Assembly: GCF_000835495.1 (NCBI RefSeq) | Contig: NW_015622545.1 | Location: 930,001-994,000, forward strand | Length of the DNA: 64,000 bases | Source: Cladophialophora immunda | Taxonomy: Eukaryota > Ascomycota > Eurotiomycetes > Chaetothyriales > Herpotrichiellaceae | Direction of reading: 5' to 3' | In this document: piece by piece, positions 54,423 to 63,835 of the stretch | Numbering within the stretch: position 1 is the stretch's first letter | Layout: each line of letters begins with the position of its first letter | Made by a program: the position numbers and the translations under genes | Notes under the pieces: model-generated | Databases searched by the model: none | What the model was told of the DNA's origin: nothing | What the model saw: only the letters and a program-made list of their open reading frames with translations

Positions 54423-56660
54423 CTCCAGAAGCAAATCTTGCTCATCTTCTCGCTGATGCCGGAATTCCGCTCGATCGTGGTGCATACAGGTGCAACAACT
54501 GCCAGAAAGCTCGACCACACCACCAAGCGTTGCCCCAAAGAGAGAATCGTGAGTGCCCAGCCCACTACTACTTACTACTTATGTAGCGAGGGTCATCGTG
54601 TTCGTGCCTGAAAGAGCCAAAATGAGCGAGTCTGAGGAGCATTTGGCCCAGGTGAGTCTTATCCTGTCCCTTCTGCATCTGTGACCAAACCAAGACTTGA
54701 CATGATGCCCGCAGGACTATCCAAACAGAGAGACACGAGCCTATCAGTGGTGACGAGGACCACATGGCGAAGGATTGCCCATCCTATCATACATTCAAAC
54801 AAGGAGACTGTCCAAACAAGAGCCTGAGGAGCACTTGGCCAAGGTGTGTGTCCTGTCCCTGCATCTGTGGCCAAACCAAGACTGACACGACGCCGTAGGA
54901 CTGCCCAAACAAGGAGATTGGAGCCTGACGAAGGCCATCTGGCCCGAGATTGCCCTCAGCCTCAGCCTCGAGATTGTCCTGAGCCTCAAAAGATGACTGG
55001 CAACATCTGCAACGAAGGCCATCAGGCTCGAAAGATGATGACTTGCAACATCCACAACGCAGAAGGCCATCTGGCTCGAAAGATGACTTGCAACACCTAC
55101 CGCGGCCTCGACTTGCAACATCTACATCAGCCTCGAAAGATGATGACTTGCAGCATCCACAACGAGGAAGGACATCTGGCTCGAGATTGTCCTCAGCCTT
55201 GAAAGAGAACTTGCAACATCTGCACAGCAGCGAGGAAGACCATCTGGCACGGGATTATCCTACCTCGAAAGATGGCTGGCAACATCTGCAACAAGAAGGC
55301 CATGTGGCTCGAGATCGTCCTCAGCCTCGAAAGATCACTTGCAACATCCACAACGCGGAAGGCTATCTGGCTCGAGATTGTCCGACTCGTGAGAAGAGAA
55401 TTTGCCGCAACTGCGGCGACGAAGACCATCCGGCTCGACTCTCGAGATTATCCTCAGCCTCATTACCCTCAGCCACATTACCTTCAGCCACATTGTCGTC
55501 AGCCTTATTATCCTCAGCCTCGCAAGATGACTTGCAACATCTGCAACGAGGGAGGCCATCTGCAACGAGGCGACATATACAATAAGGAAGACCATCTGGC
55601 CCGAGATTGTCACCAGTTTCGAAAGACGACTTGCAACATCTGCAGCGAGGAAGACCATCTGGCTTGAGATTGTCCTGAGCCTCGAACGGTGACTTGTAAC
55701 GTCTTCAAAGCAATGAGGAAGGCCATTTGCAACGAAGAAGGTCATCTGGCCCAAGATTGTCATGCCTCAGCATTGTCCGCAGCCTCGAAAGACGACTTGC
55801 AACATGTGCAACGAGGAAGACCACCTGCAACGAGGCAGGCCATCTAACTCGAGATTGTCCGCAGCCTTGAAAGAGAACCTGCAACACCTGCACGGCAAAC
55901 AGGAAGACCATCAGGCTCGAGATTGCCCTCAGCTTTTGCCTCGAAAGGCGACTTACAACATCTACCCCAGCCTCGACTTGCCACATCTACACGACAACCA
56001 GGAAGACTATCTGGCTCGAGATTATCCTGCCTTGAAACAGAACTTGCCGTAACTGCGGACGAAGACCATCTGGCCCGAGATCGTACTGCCTCGGCCTCGA
56101 AACATCGACGACTTGCTACATCTGCTACAAGGAAGGCCATCTGGCTCGAAAGGCGACTTGCAAGACCTACCTTGGCCTCGAAAGATCACTTGAAACATCT
56201 GCACAGCAACCAGGAAGGCCATGCAACTCGAGATTGTCATCGGCCTCAGCTTCGAGATCATCGTCAGCCTCAAGATTGTCCTCAGCCTCGAACGATGACT
56301 TGCAACACCTGCACAGCAACGAGACAACATCTGCAACGAGACAACATCTGCAACGAGATTGTCCTGCCTCAGCCTCGTTACAACATCTACAACAAGGAAG
56401 ACCATCTGGCTCGAGATTGTCCCCAGCCTCGCACTCGAAAGACGACTTAGAACATCTGCACAGCAACGAGGAGGGCCATCTACAACAAGGAAGGCCATCT
56501 GACCCGCGTAAGTCTCCAACCATTCTCTCCCAGGACCTTGGCTGTCCGTTCTGCTGATGTGCCCTATAGCTACGAACGATGCCCTACCCCTACCAGCCGT
56601 CCATCCTACATTCAATCGGCCGGTCATCCCACGAACCACGGCAGAGATTGCCCAGATATA
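54423..56660 (+). pseudogene. zinc-knuckle gene relic e (longest)
   Basis: 54423-54510 reads SPEANLAHLLADAGIPLDRG then CNNC; after a one-base shift it continues LDHTTKRCPKERI, the next zinc knuckle of GIS2-like proteins. An intron-like GTGAGTCTTATCC...CCCGCAG lies at 54651-54715. From 54930 to 56500 the sequence is the knuckle tandem tract, about 25 units reading MTCNICNEEGHLARDC in shifting frames. One unbroken knuckle (ICRNCGDEDHPARLS-like) lies at about 55395-55440. It ends with GTAAGTCTCC, CTCTCCCAGGACCTTGGCTG and the CGGCCGGTCATCC tail. Confidence 0.75.
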
Positions 56661-56895
56661 CAGAACGAACTGTTGAAGAGATGGATACTTGACCCTGGGG
56701 CAAATATACACCACAAACTGTGAAAGAGATGGATGCTTGATGGATACTTGACCTTGAGGCATACACAACGAACTATGAAAGAGATAGATGCTTGATGGAT
56801 GCTTGATGGATACTTGACCCTGGGGCAAATATACACCACAAACTGTGAAAGAGACGGATTCTTGATGGATGCTTTATGGATACTTGACCCTAAGG
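56660..56895 (+). repeat. 43-bp minisatellite, locus e
   Basis: About five degenerate units of TGTGAAAGAGATGGATRCTT plus GATGGATACTTGACCYTGRG, some with an inserted GGATGCTTGAT. Confidence 0.8.
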
Positions 56896-57749
56896 CATCC
56901 TGATATCCATCCAAGCATCGTCCAGACCATCGACACACCACCACCACCTCGACAAACGGCTGCACATCGAACGGGACCGGACGAGGCTGGGTGGATCAGA
57001 TCTTGCTGCCTCCAACGGCGACGGAGGCAAGTGATCCAGGCCAGTCAGCACCGCCACCGAACCAGACGTTGAGCTCGCCCTCGCCCATCCAGCAAAACAC
57101 GTCACCATCAACAACATCCACCCCATTGACGAGGCCTATACCATCTCGATCCCGATGTTCGTGTCGGTGTTGAAACCAGCCGCAATGGTATGAATGAACC
57201 CTCCTCCCTGTTGCCGGCCCTAGCTAACTCCATATGTTAGTAAACCATTGGGTTTCTGAAGACGACATCGTCGACCCAACCCTGGCTGTCGAAGAGCCAG
57301 CCATGTGTGTCACTCGAATGCCGACATCATTGCCCTCGTTATCCTCCCACTTGAGCGCTGCGTTGTCGGTCTTGGACCGCTTGCCGACATCCTGACGCCG
57401 GAAATCGTGTCGTCTGCATCCACAGCCATCTGGAAGGTCTCCAGTCCACCGTGTCGACCTCTGGCCTATGCTAGAGTTGTTTACACACCTTGGACCGCCG
57501 ACCTGGGGGCCGACTGCAGACTCAAGCACCCTGGTGACTCCATCTGCCGCCGCCACCACAGCATGAATCGAAAAAGACACATGAATCGACCGAAGACACA
57601 GTCATACCAGATCTGCCGCCTCAAGATGGGAGTTCTGCCGTGAATGCAGAGTTCAATGCATGAGGCGGATGGGGAGGGACCTGGACAAGGACGGGCGAAG
57701 TGCTTCAGCCTCACCACGGTTTACCAACTCCCAATGCGTCCTCCACCGG
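56896..57749 (+). repeat. module D with an extra coding-like segment
   Basis: 56895-56960 and 57380-57749 follow 25380-25420 and 25480-26080. 56990-57300, absent from the other copies, contains a + frame reading VELALAHPAKHVTINNIHPI then DEAYTISIPMFVSVLKPAAM, clearly protein-like, family unknown. Confidence 0.55.
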
Positions 57750-58375
57750 TCCATGCGACTCGACGACGACGATTCCTCGACGGCACCCCAAGCGGACGCT
57801 CACAGCACCCCCATGCCGCCCCAGGCCCTTCGTGTTGCTTCGCAGAACGTTGTCGATGGCAGAGCGACCGCCGCCCATCCGGAAATCCTCTCCGGCAAGC
57901 AGATTGGCGCTCTGGCCGGGCGTCACTCTCTTCCTACACGAGCTGGCGTGCTTGGAGGTTCTCAGTGATCATGTCGCAGGGAACTACTCGGCTATATCGA
58001 CGACGACGAGGGCTCTATGTCAGATTGACCATGATGGGTCGTGAAGAGAGGCAGCACAGGCAAAAACACACTCGAAAGGCTACGCTGACGGCTACGGAAA
58101 TCATCTCCGGCAACCACGACGACAACCACGCCGACGCCACAAGTCCACGGAAAATAACTCCGACAACTACGCCGCCAACCACGTCAATGCCCAAGTCTCG
58201 GAAATCAACTCCGAAAATCAACTCCAACAACCACGCCGATGCCCAAGTTCACGGAGTTCATTTCCGACAACCACGCCAGCACCCAAACACACAACCACGC
58301 CCGCACGCCATCACGTAAGGGCGCCATCACGTTGGCGACATGCGAGACCGATGCACGATGCACGAGCACAGACGA
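57750..58375 (+). repeat. module A, most complete copy, and module B
   Basis: From 57755 the frame reads MRLDDDDSSTAPQADAHSTP, MPPQALRVASQNVVDGRATA and AHPEILSGKQIGALAGRH before a stop at about 57968, followed by a shifted frame with the GRELLGYIDDDEG-like end. 58085-58300 is a degenerate tandem of ACGGAAATCATCTCCGGCAA and AACCACGCCGACGCC. 58300-58375 is module B. Confidence 0.6.
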
Positions 58376-58890
58376 CGTGCAGATGGACCAGATGCTGCAG
58401 CAAGGCAGTGCGGGTGTCAAGGCAAGGAAGGTCAGGGAGGGTGTGCAACCTTTGGGCCTTTGGGGAAAAGTTGCAAAGGTCAAAAGGTTGGGCCACCGAC
58501 ATACTGGAGCGCAGGGCGCAGGGCGCAGGGCACTGGTAGGATTGAAACTGTGTTCCCGACACTCTGGCACGCCGGAACACACTTCCAGAACTTTAGCTTT
58601 GTTCCCCCAGCGCCCAGAACCCAGCGCCCAGCACCCAGCACTGACTACGGTGCTGTGCGGGAGCCTTTGTCTGGTTGGCAAACTTACTAGTGTTCTCTGT
58701 GGCGGTTGTCGGGAAACGTGTCTCCGAGTGGTGGGTTGTCGGCAAACTTGCCAGTGTTCTGTGTGACGGTTGTCTCCGTGGTGGTGGGGGTGCTCGGCAA
58801 ACTTGCCAGTGTGTTTCCGTGGTGATGGTCAGGTCAGGTGCTGCGTGCCAAGGCAAAACGACATCAGCCTATCGTTCTGTCTTGGCGTGA
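58376..58890 (+). repeat. inverted-repeat left arm flanking the JmjC-SET gene
   Basis: 58376-58491 is the reverse complement of 63885-64000 at roughly 94% identity. 58695-58890 is the reverse complement of 63494-63605. In the second part the left arm has three degenerate units of TGTCTCCGTGGTGG with GGCAAACTTGCCAGTGTTCT, where the right arm has one. 58492-58694 has no counterpart on the right. Confidence 0.82.
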
Positions 58891-58901
58891 AAATTTTTCA
58901 C
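58887..58901. promoter_or_regulatory. GTGAAAA-T-TTTTCAC palindrome at the arm/promoter border
   Basis: A 7-bp inverted repeat around a single T marks the inner end of the left arm, 305 bp before the start codon. It may be a factor site or simply the end of the repeat. Confidence 0.4.
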
Positions 58902-59205
58902 CATCAACCTCAGCTATCAAGCGCAGCTATCAAGCGAAGCAACTATCATCCATCCAACGCACCAGCGATCACCGATCTCGCAATCATCCAACGCAGCCAG
59001 CGAAGCAAACCATCTTCGCGTCCTCCACCACACCAGACACATCATCCACCGTCGTCGCCCCACCGCAGCAGCAGCTACCCTCCCGTTGTTCCACCACAGC
59101 TCCCCTCCCGTCCTACCCTCAGCCAGCCATCATCCACTCGGCGTGGCCATCATCGTTCCACGGCAGCAGTCATCCGCAGCAGCTATCCACCTCCTAGCTC
59201 CCACC
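58902..59205 (+). promoter_or_regulatory. 5' region of the JmjC-SET gene
   Basis: Rich in CA and CT, poor in G, with CATCATCC and ATCCAACGCA units twice, typical of an ascomycete 5' leader. No TATA box. The bases before the ATG (TCCCACC) give a strong translation context. Confidence 0.5.
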
Positions 59206-62200
59206 ATGTCGGCTCAAGCGAAATTTCTCGCGTGTCTGGAGAGGTTGAACGCCGCCGAGGCCATGGTCGTGACGGGTGGCAGCAGTCAAGAAGAAGTACT
59301 AGCTATACTACGTGGACTACGGACGGGACTGCGGGATTATCAAGAAGAGGTGGGAGAGGTGACTCCTGGTCCGCAGGAAGCACGCTGCCGATACTGCCAT
59401 CACAAAGGGAGCAGGAGTCAGGGGGAGGAGGAGGACTCGACGTCGGCGGTGGCAGAGCTTCAGGCCCATGACTCCACCACCCGGCTTACTTCGAGACCAG
59501 TCACTCCTCAGACTGATGAATCCACAAATCGTCAGATCGAAAATAGCTCCACTACTGTTCCAAGCCATGATGACTCCACCACCAAGTTTACATCAACGCC
59601 AGCCACTTCTGGAACCGAAGAATGCACCACCCGGCTTACGTCGACGCCAGTCACTGCTCATACTGAACACTCCACCATTACTCAAAACGACAATAGCTTT
59701 ACTACTCTTCCAGGCCATGATGACTCCACCATCCTGTTTACGGCAAGGCCGGTCACTTCTCGAACCAAAGAATCCACCACCCAGCTTGCGTCCAGGCCAG
59801 TTACTCCTCAGACCGAAGCATCCACAAATCTCCAGATCGATAATAGCTCCACTGCTCTCGAAAGCCATGACGACTCGGCGGGAGAAGACACTGAAACCGA
59901 CGAATCCATTCGTCTTCCAAGCCGTGGTGACCCGACGGACACTGAAACGGATGAATCCACTCGTCTTCCAAGCCATGATGACCCGACACCGGCGGCAGAC
60001 CCTCAGACCAATGAATCCACCAGTCTTCCGACCCACGATGACTCGTCGGAGTCTGAAACCGACGAACCTCCTCCCCTTTCGACCCACGATGACTCGTCGG
60101 ACTCTGAAACGGATGAACCCACCAGTCTTTCAAGCCACGATGACCCGTCGGACTCTGAAATGGATGAACCCACCAGTCTTTCAAGCCACGATGACTCGTC
60201 GGACTCTGAAACCGACGAATCTCCTCCTCTTTCGACCCGCGAGAACTCGCCAGACCCTGAAACCAGCACACAACTTGACTCCACTACAACTACACGCCTC
60301 CCGTCCAGGCCATCCCCGCCGAAAGCGACCAACCGCCCCCGGTCCAAGTGGAGCTTGACCATCCAAGAGATGGGCGAGAACCTGGCCGCGAACATCACCA
60401 AGCTCATGGCCGACGAGACGTGTCTGGGCCTGGTCTCGATCGCGGACTTTGACACGGACGTGGACTGGGCCGATTTCGCCGCCGCGATGGTCCCACCCGC
60501 AAAAAAGCGCGGCCATGGGGTGGTCTACTCGAAAAGCTCGGTCTCGGGAGTCGGCCTGTTGGGGAACGCGGGCTCCAGGACGTTCCAGTTTCCCGACATG
60601 TCCCAAGTCTCGTCAGAGGAGTCTCCGAGTCGTGAGGCCTGCCTGGACTACGTCCGTCAACTGATCGACAGCCCTCCGAAGAATGCGGTTCCTTACTACG
60701 TCGGCCCGCCCCTTTACCACGACGACGAGCGGTTTACGTCCCGGTTCGACGATCTCTTGCATCCGGGCCCGGCGCTCGCCGAGATGCACCTCATCGATGG
60801 CGTCAACAAGCCGTGGCTCCACGCCGGCCTGAAGGGCTCGGGAACCGCCTTCCACTGCGAGGACGCAGACCTGGGGTCGTACAACTTGGTCCTCGGGGGC
60901 TGGAAGCTCTGGATCTTGATCCGCGAGAGTTCCCACCCGGCGTTTGAAGAGTTGGTCCGGAAACACTGGTCGTGCAACCGGTGTGAGCAGTTCGTCCGCC
61001 ACAACGCACTCCTGATCGGCCCCGAGACCTTGACGGCGAACGACATCGAGTTCGACATCCATATCGCGGGACCGGGGGATCTCGTGTTTACCCGCCCGCG
61101 CCAGTACCACGCGGTCATCAACGTCACGCCGTGCGTCGCCATCGCCGTCAATTTCCTCCCGCTCGGCCAACCGTTCTTACGCAAAGATCTCCTCCTCGTT
61201 GTGTGCCCAAAGTGCGGGCTCTACAACCTCGACCTCGAGCATCTCCAGAAGCATATGCAGCGGGTTTCCTACCGTCCGATGCGTACGAAGACGACGACGA
61301 GGACCGTGTCCACGACGGCAACGGCAACGGCAAGCAACACGGCAGAGAAGAGGAAGACAGCACCGACCAAAAGTTCCCCGACGAAGTCCAAGAAGGCCCA
61401 AACCGCACCCGCCGCCAAAGACCTGCAGACCCAAGTCGATCAGCTATGCAAGTTGCGAGGAAACCGGCCGACGACTCAGATGGCTTTGAAGCTGGTGGCG
61501 GCTATCCGGAGCCCGCAGGCCATCCACCAGTTCCGCGACCTCGTGGCCAGCATGCGCGACCGAGGCTTTCACACCGCTCGCTTCGACGTCCGTGGCGATC
61601 ACTCACTCTGCGTCCTCAAACTGGCCACGAACGTCAACGTCTCTCAGCGCAAGTCGAAGCTCGAGACGTTCTTCGTTCGCCTCAACCAGTACCATCTCGC
61701 GATGGTGATGGACCGTCTCAAGCTGGGGCGCAAAAGGTCTGATACGGAGGACATCACACGCGTTCGGCAATGCACTGGATGGAATGACCGCCAATACGCG
61801 GAGCAACGCACCCGGGGGAACAAGTGGATACGGCTCTGCGACGGCGCCCGGTTCGACGGCCTCCTCTGCTTTATGTTCCTGCACTCGCTGCCCGGATCCG
61901 ACGTCTCGCCGGACCACTACTTGAACATGAGCGACCAAGACCTCCAGGTGTTCCATCATCTCCTCCTCCTCGACAAACAGACAGAATCCGTTTGCGCGGC
62001 TGGGCAGGCGTTTCAACGGTCTTTGAACAGCACGAGCATGGACACAGAGTTCTACTGGGAAGGCCAGAGCGTGGATGTGGATGTGGGTGTGGAGGAAGAT
62101 CCCGAGACGTTGCTCGCGTCCCTGAAGCCCTTTCCGACGCATCCGACGCGTCCGACGGAGAATGTCTATGACCCAGGCAAGTATCCCCACTGGCCCAAGC

Positions 62201-62691
62201 CACCCAACTGGCCATGGGACTGGCCCGCGGACCCGACATCGTTGCCGGCTGGCCAGTCCCGGTGCGACCTCTGCCGCAGCCCGCCCTGCCGGTGCGCCGC
62301 CGAACCTCAACGAGCCATGCCGCGCATCAAACACTTCGAGGGCCGTCGGGGCCTCCAGGCGGTGGCCAATGGCCTGGGCCAACTGGCGTACCGGGCGGAT
62401 GGGGTGATCGGGGTCTTTGCCGCCGAGCTGATTCCTCTGGACACACGCCACCACGACGGATGGGCCCTCGAGCTGGTCCGGGACGACATCGGTGGAAGCG
62501 TGTGTCAAGTCTACGCCCGGGACATGGGCAATTCCTTCCGGCTGCTGCTCAACACTGCTGCCCGCGAGTCCAACGCCAAATTTGCAAGCACGGTTGTCTC
62601 GGGGAAGTGGCGGATCATGGTGGTCGCCACACGGGACATCTTGGACGGGGAGGAAATCACTGTTGCTGTCACTGATGGAACAGAGGGATAG
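59206..62691 (+). CDS. JmjC-domain protein with acidic repeats, C2H2-like finger and SET-like C terminus (1161 aa)
   Basis: One uninterrupted frame from an ATG in strong context. Residues 1-70 end in CRYC. Residues 87-225 are three units of about 50 residues, Ser/Thr-rich (TTRLTSRPVTPQT). Residues 225-355 are acidic 17-residue units of SHDDSSDSETDEP type. Residues 380-660 hold the JmjC domain. The iron triad is His550, Glu552 (FHCEDADLGSYN) and His635 (RQYHAVINV); Asn560 and Lys567 sit near the 2-oxoglutarate positions of KDM4/JARID-type enzymes. A finger Cys667, Cys670, His679, His683 follows, then a Lys-rich stretch (714-732). Residues 1020-1030 are a Cys cluster (CDLCRSPPCRC). Residues 1039-1155 resemble a SET domain: RRGLQAV, a degenerate NHSCxPN at 1116 (NTAARESNAKF), WRIMVVATRDI, GEEITV. 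Expected role: nuclear demethylation of histone lysines by the JmjC part. The SET part lacks the usual His and Cys, so methyltransferase activity is doubtful. High-GC codon use; no frameshift. Confidence 0.85.
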   Translation: MSAQAKFLACLERLNAAEAMVVTGGSSQEEVLAILRGLRTGLRDYQEEVGEVTPGPQEARCRYCHHKGSRSQGEEEDSTSAVAELQAHDSTTRLTSRPVTPQTDESTNRQIENSSTTVPSHDDSTTKFTSTPATSGTEECTTRLTSTPVTAHTEHSTITQNDNSFTTLPGHDDSTILFTARPVTSRTKESTTQLASRPVTPQTEASTNLQIDNSSTALESHDDSAGEDTETDESIRLPSRGDPTDTETDESTRLPSHDDPTPAADPQTNESTSLPTHDDSSESETDEPPPLSTHDDSSDSETDEPTSLSSHDDPSDSEMDEPTSLSSHDDSSDSETDESPPLSTRENSPDPETSTQLDSTTTTRLPSRPSPPKATNRPRSKWSLTIQEMGENLAANITKLMADETCLGLVSIADFDTDVDWADFAAAMVPPAKKRGHGVVYSKSSVSGVGLLGNAGSRTFQFPDMSQVSSEESPSREACLDYVRQLIDSPPKNAVPYYVGPPLYHDDERFTSRFDDLLHPGPALAEMHLIDGVNKPWLHAGLKGSGTAFHCEDADLGSYNLVLGGWKLWILIRESSHPAFEELVRKHWSCNRCEQFVRHNALLIGPETLTANDIEFDIHIAGPGDLVFTRPRQYHAVINVTPCVAIAVNFLPLGQPFLRKDLLLVVCPKCGLYNLDLEHLQKHMQRVSYRPMRTKTTTRTVSTTATATASNTAEKRKTAPTKSSPTKSKKAQTAPAAKDLQTQVDQLCKLRGNRPTTQMALKLVAAIRSPQAIHQFRDLVASMRDRGFHTARFDVRGDHSLCVLKLATNVNVSQRKSKLETFFVRLNQYHLAMVMDRLKLGRKRSDTEDITRVRQCTGWNDRQYAEQRTRGNKWIRLCDGARFDGLLCFMFLHSLPGSDVSPDHYLNMSDQDLQVFHHLLLLDKQTESVCAAGQAFQRSLNSTSMDTEFYWEGQSVDVDVGVEEDPETLLASLKPFPTHPTRPTENVYDPGKYPHWPKPPNWPWDWPADPTSLPAGQSRCDLCRSPPCRCAAEPQRAMPRIKHFEGRRGLQAVANGLGQLAYRADGVIGVFAAELIPLDTRHHDGWALELVRDDIGGSVCQVYARDMGNSFRLLLNTAARESNAKFASTVVSGKWRIMVVATRDILDGEEITVAVTDGTEG
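59464..60290 (+). repeat. in-frame tandem repeats inside the JmjC-SET gene
   Basis: GACTCCACCAYC starts recur at 59569 and 59719, 150 bp apart, with a partial unit before. GATGACYCGTCGG units start at 60037, 60088, 60139 and 60190, exactly 51 bp apart, with diverged units upstream to about 59880. Both periods are multiples of three, so copy-number change keeps the frame. Confidence 0.9.
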
Positions 62692-62754
62692 GATCGGAGG
62701 GGGATGCCTCGGCGTTAGCCATTGTTCTTCGTGAGGATGGAAGAGGGGCCGGCG

Positions 62755-63415
62755 TCACGCCCTCGCACATGTACATCGTTTTAGTTTGTCTTTATTGACC
62801 GTATTTATCACGTTGGCCCACTCCGTCGCTCGCCCGCACATGTCCATTGTTTGAGTTTGCCTTTGTTGACCGTATTCATCACGCTCACTCACTGAGTCGC
62901 TCGCCCGCACATGTCCATTGTTTGAGTTTGCCTTTATTGACCACGTTTATCACGTTGGCTCACTCAGTCGCGCGCCCGCACATGTCCATTGTTTGAGTTT
63001 GTCTTTATTGACAATATTTATCACGTTGGCCCGCTCCGTCGCTCGCCCGCCGCATGTACATTGTTTTAGTTTGCCTGTATTGATCACGTTGGCTCACTCA
63101 GTCGCGCGCCCGCACATGTACATTGTTTTTGTTTGTCTTTATTGACCGTATTTGTCACGTTGACTCACTCAGTCGCTCGCCCGCACATGTACATCGTTTT
63201 AGTTTGCCTTTATTGACCGTATTTATCACGTTGGCGCACTCAGTCGCTCGCCCGCACATGTACATTGTTTTAGTTTGCCTTCATTGACCATATTCATCAC
63301 GTTGGCCCACTCCGTCGCTCGCCCGCACATGTACATTGTTTGAGTTTGCCTTTATTGACTGTATTGACCGTATTTATCACGTTGGCTCACTCAGTCGCTC
63401 GCCCGCCGCATGTAT
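62755..63415 (+). repeat. minisatellite of about 72 bp, about ten units, 3' of the JmjC-SET gene
   Basis: Each unit contains CGCTCGCCCGCACATGTACA, TTGTTTTAGTTTGCCTTTAT and TGACCGTATTTATCACGTTG. Units begin near 62766, 62837, 62908, 62980, 63054, 63113, 63187, 63259, 63329 and 63405. One unit (63054) is shortened. It starts 65-75 bp after the stop codon, so it may include the 3' end of the transcript. Confidence 0.9.
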
Positions 63416-63440
63416 TGCACCGACTTGATTGAACAAGCAT

Positions 63441-63835
63441 CTCTGGCGCATCACAAATCCCCCCGGCGTACCGGTTTCCCATAGAAGGCATGCCAGGACA
63501 CAACGATAGGCTGATGTCGGTATGTCTTGGCACGCAGCACCTGACCTGACCATCACCGCGGAGACACGTTTCGCCGACCACCGCCACAGAGACACACTCA
63601 CTCACCCATGTTAGCCGCGCTGCTGAGCCTTTGATGGGACAACTAACACAGTCAAGTAAAGATGACTGAACGTAGACTGATTCTAGAAACCCGAGTCCTA
63701 CTACACTAAAGATAATATTTATTATAAGTAACTCTGGCGCATCACAAATCCCCCCCGGCCTACAATAGTCGGACTATGCTCCAGAGGGCGCAAAAAGACA
63801 GCTGATGTCGGTATGTCTTGGCACGTAGTACCTGG
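63441..63835 (+). repeat. direct repeat pair within the right flank
   Basis: 63441-63547 and 63726-63832 share CTCTGGCGCATCACAAATCC at the start and GCTGATGTCGGTATGTCTTG then GCACGTAG/GCACGCAG at the end, with a diverged middle. Between them, 63609-63648 is a TGTTAG...CTAACA hairpin-like stretch and 63690-63720 is AT-rich. Confidence 0.7.

Noticed and set aside
57755..57968. 71-codon module A frame as a real gene
   Set aside because: The frame is disrupted by indels in the other three copies and is followed by a shifted continuation. It is more likely a remnant carried by the repeat.
59086..59205. N-terminal extension of the JmjC-SET frame
   Set aside because: The extension begins at a TTG codon. 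The first ATG is 59206 and has a strong context (CCACCATG), so the extension is treated as leader.
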